In this document: piece by piece, positions 5,732 through 6,517 of the stretch | How the letters are laid out: every line of letters begins with the position of its first letter | Numbering within the stretch: the first letter of the stretch is position 1 | Source of the DNA: Cyclobacteriaceae bacterium | GTDB lineage: Bacteria; Bacteroidota; Bacteroidia; Cytophagales; Cyclobacteriaceae | Direction of reading: 5' to 3' | Assembly: GCA_009885605.1 (NCBI GenBank) | Contig: VFKK01000161.1 | Location: 1-6,517 of the forward strand | Length of the DNA: 6,517 bases | Notes under the pieces: generated by a model | What the model was told of the DNA's origin: nothing | The model's database searches: none | Seen by the model: the letters and a program-made list of their open reading frames with translations, nothing else | Program-made: the position numbers and the translations under genes

Positions 5732-6517
5732 TTACGAAATCCGGCTCCAATTCACCGCATGTTTTTTCTGCTGCCTCACTTGCCTTAGAATCGGAGCATT
5801 CTGAGGTTGATTCAGTTCCGGATCATTAGCCAAAATCTGCTGGGCGGCATCCCTCGCCAAAGTTAAAATCTGAGCATCTCTGCTTAAATCGGCAATCAAT
5901 AAATCGGTAATTCCGCTTTGCTGTGTTCCCATTAGATCTCCCGGACCTCGAAGCCTCAGATCGACATCTGCAATTTCAAATCCGTCATTGGTCCTGACCA
6001 TCGTGTCCAATCTGATTCTGGAGTCTTTCGACAGTTCGACCTTGCTCATCAGCACACAATAGCTTTGCTCTGAGCCACGACCAACTCTTCCGCGAAGTTG
6101 GTGGAGTTGGGAGAGCCCAAACCGCTCAGCGTTCTCGATAATCATCACAGAGGCATTTGGCACATTTACTCCAACTTCTATCACTGTCGTTGCAACCATG
6201 ATTTTTGTTTCGCCTTTCACAAAGCGCTGCATTTCGAAGTCTTTGGCATCTGATTTCATTTTGCCGTAAACGATGCTGATCGGGAATTGGGGAAAAGCTC
6301 TGGAAATACTCTCAAATCCATCCATCAGATTTTTTAGATCCATCGTCTCGGATTCTTCGATCAAAGGATAAACAATGTATACCTGTCGGCCTTTTTGAAC
6401 CTCCTGATTAATGAATCCAAAGACTTTCAATCGGTCTTTATCATAGCGATGGACGGTTTGGATCGGCTTTCGGCCTGCCGGTAGTTCATCGATCACGGAG
6501 ACATCCAAATCACCGTA
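5732..6517 (-). CDS. recG: ATP-dependent DNA helicase RecG, C-terminal part (cut by the right edge)
   Basis: RecG is a superfamily 2 branch-migration helicase that remodels stalled forks and Holliday junctions. The window holds the last 261 codons of a protein usually about 680-700 residues; the reading frame stays open through the edge (YGDLDVSVIDELPAGRKPIQT), so the lack of an ATG is due to the window, not a truncation. Visible in order are the link to the second helicase domain (GRKPIQT), VVYGKMK-type strand (here IVYGKMKSDAKDFEM), motif V region ATTVIEVGVNVPNA, the QLHQLRGRVGRG motif VI with its arginines, and the LRGPGDLMGTQQSG segment typical of RecG and its TRG translocation region. 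The C-terminal helices end ...AVNWSRIS before TAA at 5734-5732. These residues distinguish RecG from Mfd, which shares the helicase and TRG motifs. It converges on the small membrane-protein gene. Confidence 0.95.
   Translation of the reverse strand, partial: YGDLDVSVIDELPAGRKPIQTVHRYDKDRLKVFGFINQEVQKGRQVYIVYPLIEESETMDLKNLMDGFESISRAFPQFPISIVYGKMKSDAKDFEMQRFVKGETKIMVATTVIEVGVNVPNASVMIIENAERFGLSQLHQLRGRVGRGSEQSYCVLMSKVELSKDSRIRLDTMVRTNDGFEIADVDLRLRGPGDLMGTQQSGITDLLIADLSRDAQILTLARDAAQQILANDPELNQPQNAPILRQVRQQKKHAVNWSRIS

Noticed and set aside
6506..6508. A TTG start giving a 258-residue stand-alone helicase fragment
   Set aside because: The frame continues through the edge with the conserved RecG residues YGDL, so this is an internal Leu codon of a gene cut by the window.

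Overview
The window looks like a stretch of chromosome from a member of the Bacteroidota, most likely a Cytophagales/Cyclobacteriaceae-type bacterium. The evidence is threefold: Bacteroidota-style promoter boxes (TAnnTTTG, once with a TTTG box 18 bases upstream), poor Shine-Dalgarno sequences with A/T-rich leaders, and gene families and neighbourhoods typical of that phylum (RecF away from dnaA/dnaN, a membrane-anchored TPR protein next to ribH, a small DUF6787-like membrane protein). The placement below phylum is inference from protein resemblance; no search was run.

Layout, left to right. A 55-codon minus-strand ORF (2-169) resembles the antitoxins that precede VapC/PIN toxins; its partner, if any, lies off the left edge. 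A 127-base gap follows, then complete recF on the minus strand (297-1397). A 91-base divergent intergenic region separates recF from pdhA (1489-2508, plus), which is closed by a clear intrinsic terminator (2531-2570). A textbook Bacteroidota promoter (2574-2603) then drives a single-pass membrane TPR protein (2624-3337). A strong hairpin with a GNRA-type loop and a T run (3361-3393) stands between it and ribH (3422-3898). An aspartate kinase (3935-5254) follows ribH after 36 bases and ends in a GC-rich terminator (5261-5288). A small two-helix membrane protein (5316-5651) converges on the C-terminal part of recG (5732-6517, minus), which is cut by the right edge. The 80-base convergent gap carries a short degenerate 8-bp tandem repeat.

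Functionally this is mostly housekeeping: DNA repair at both ends (RecF for gap repair and RecFOR loading, RecG for fork and branch migration), central carbon metabolism (E1 alpha of pyruvate dehydrogenase), riboflavin synthesis (lumazine synthase) and the aspartate amino-acid pathway. Nothing supports a large novel system. The points most worth a second look are the antitoxin-like small gene beside recF, the terminator-like hairpin placed just before ribH with no obvious promoter after it, the inverted repeat bracketing the pdhA promoter box, and the 8-bp repeat next to recG.
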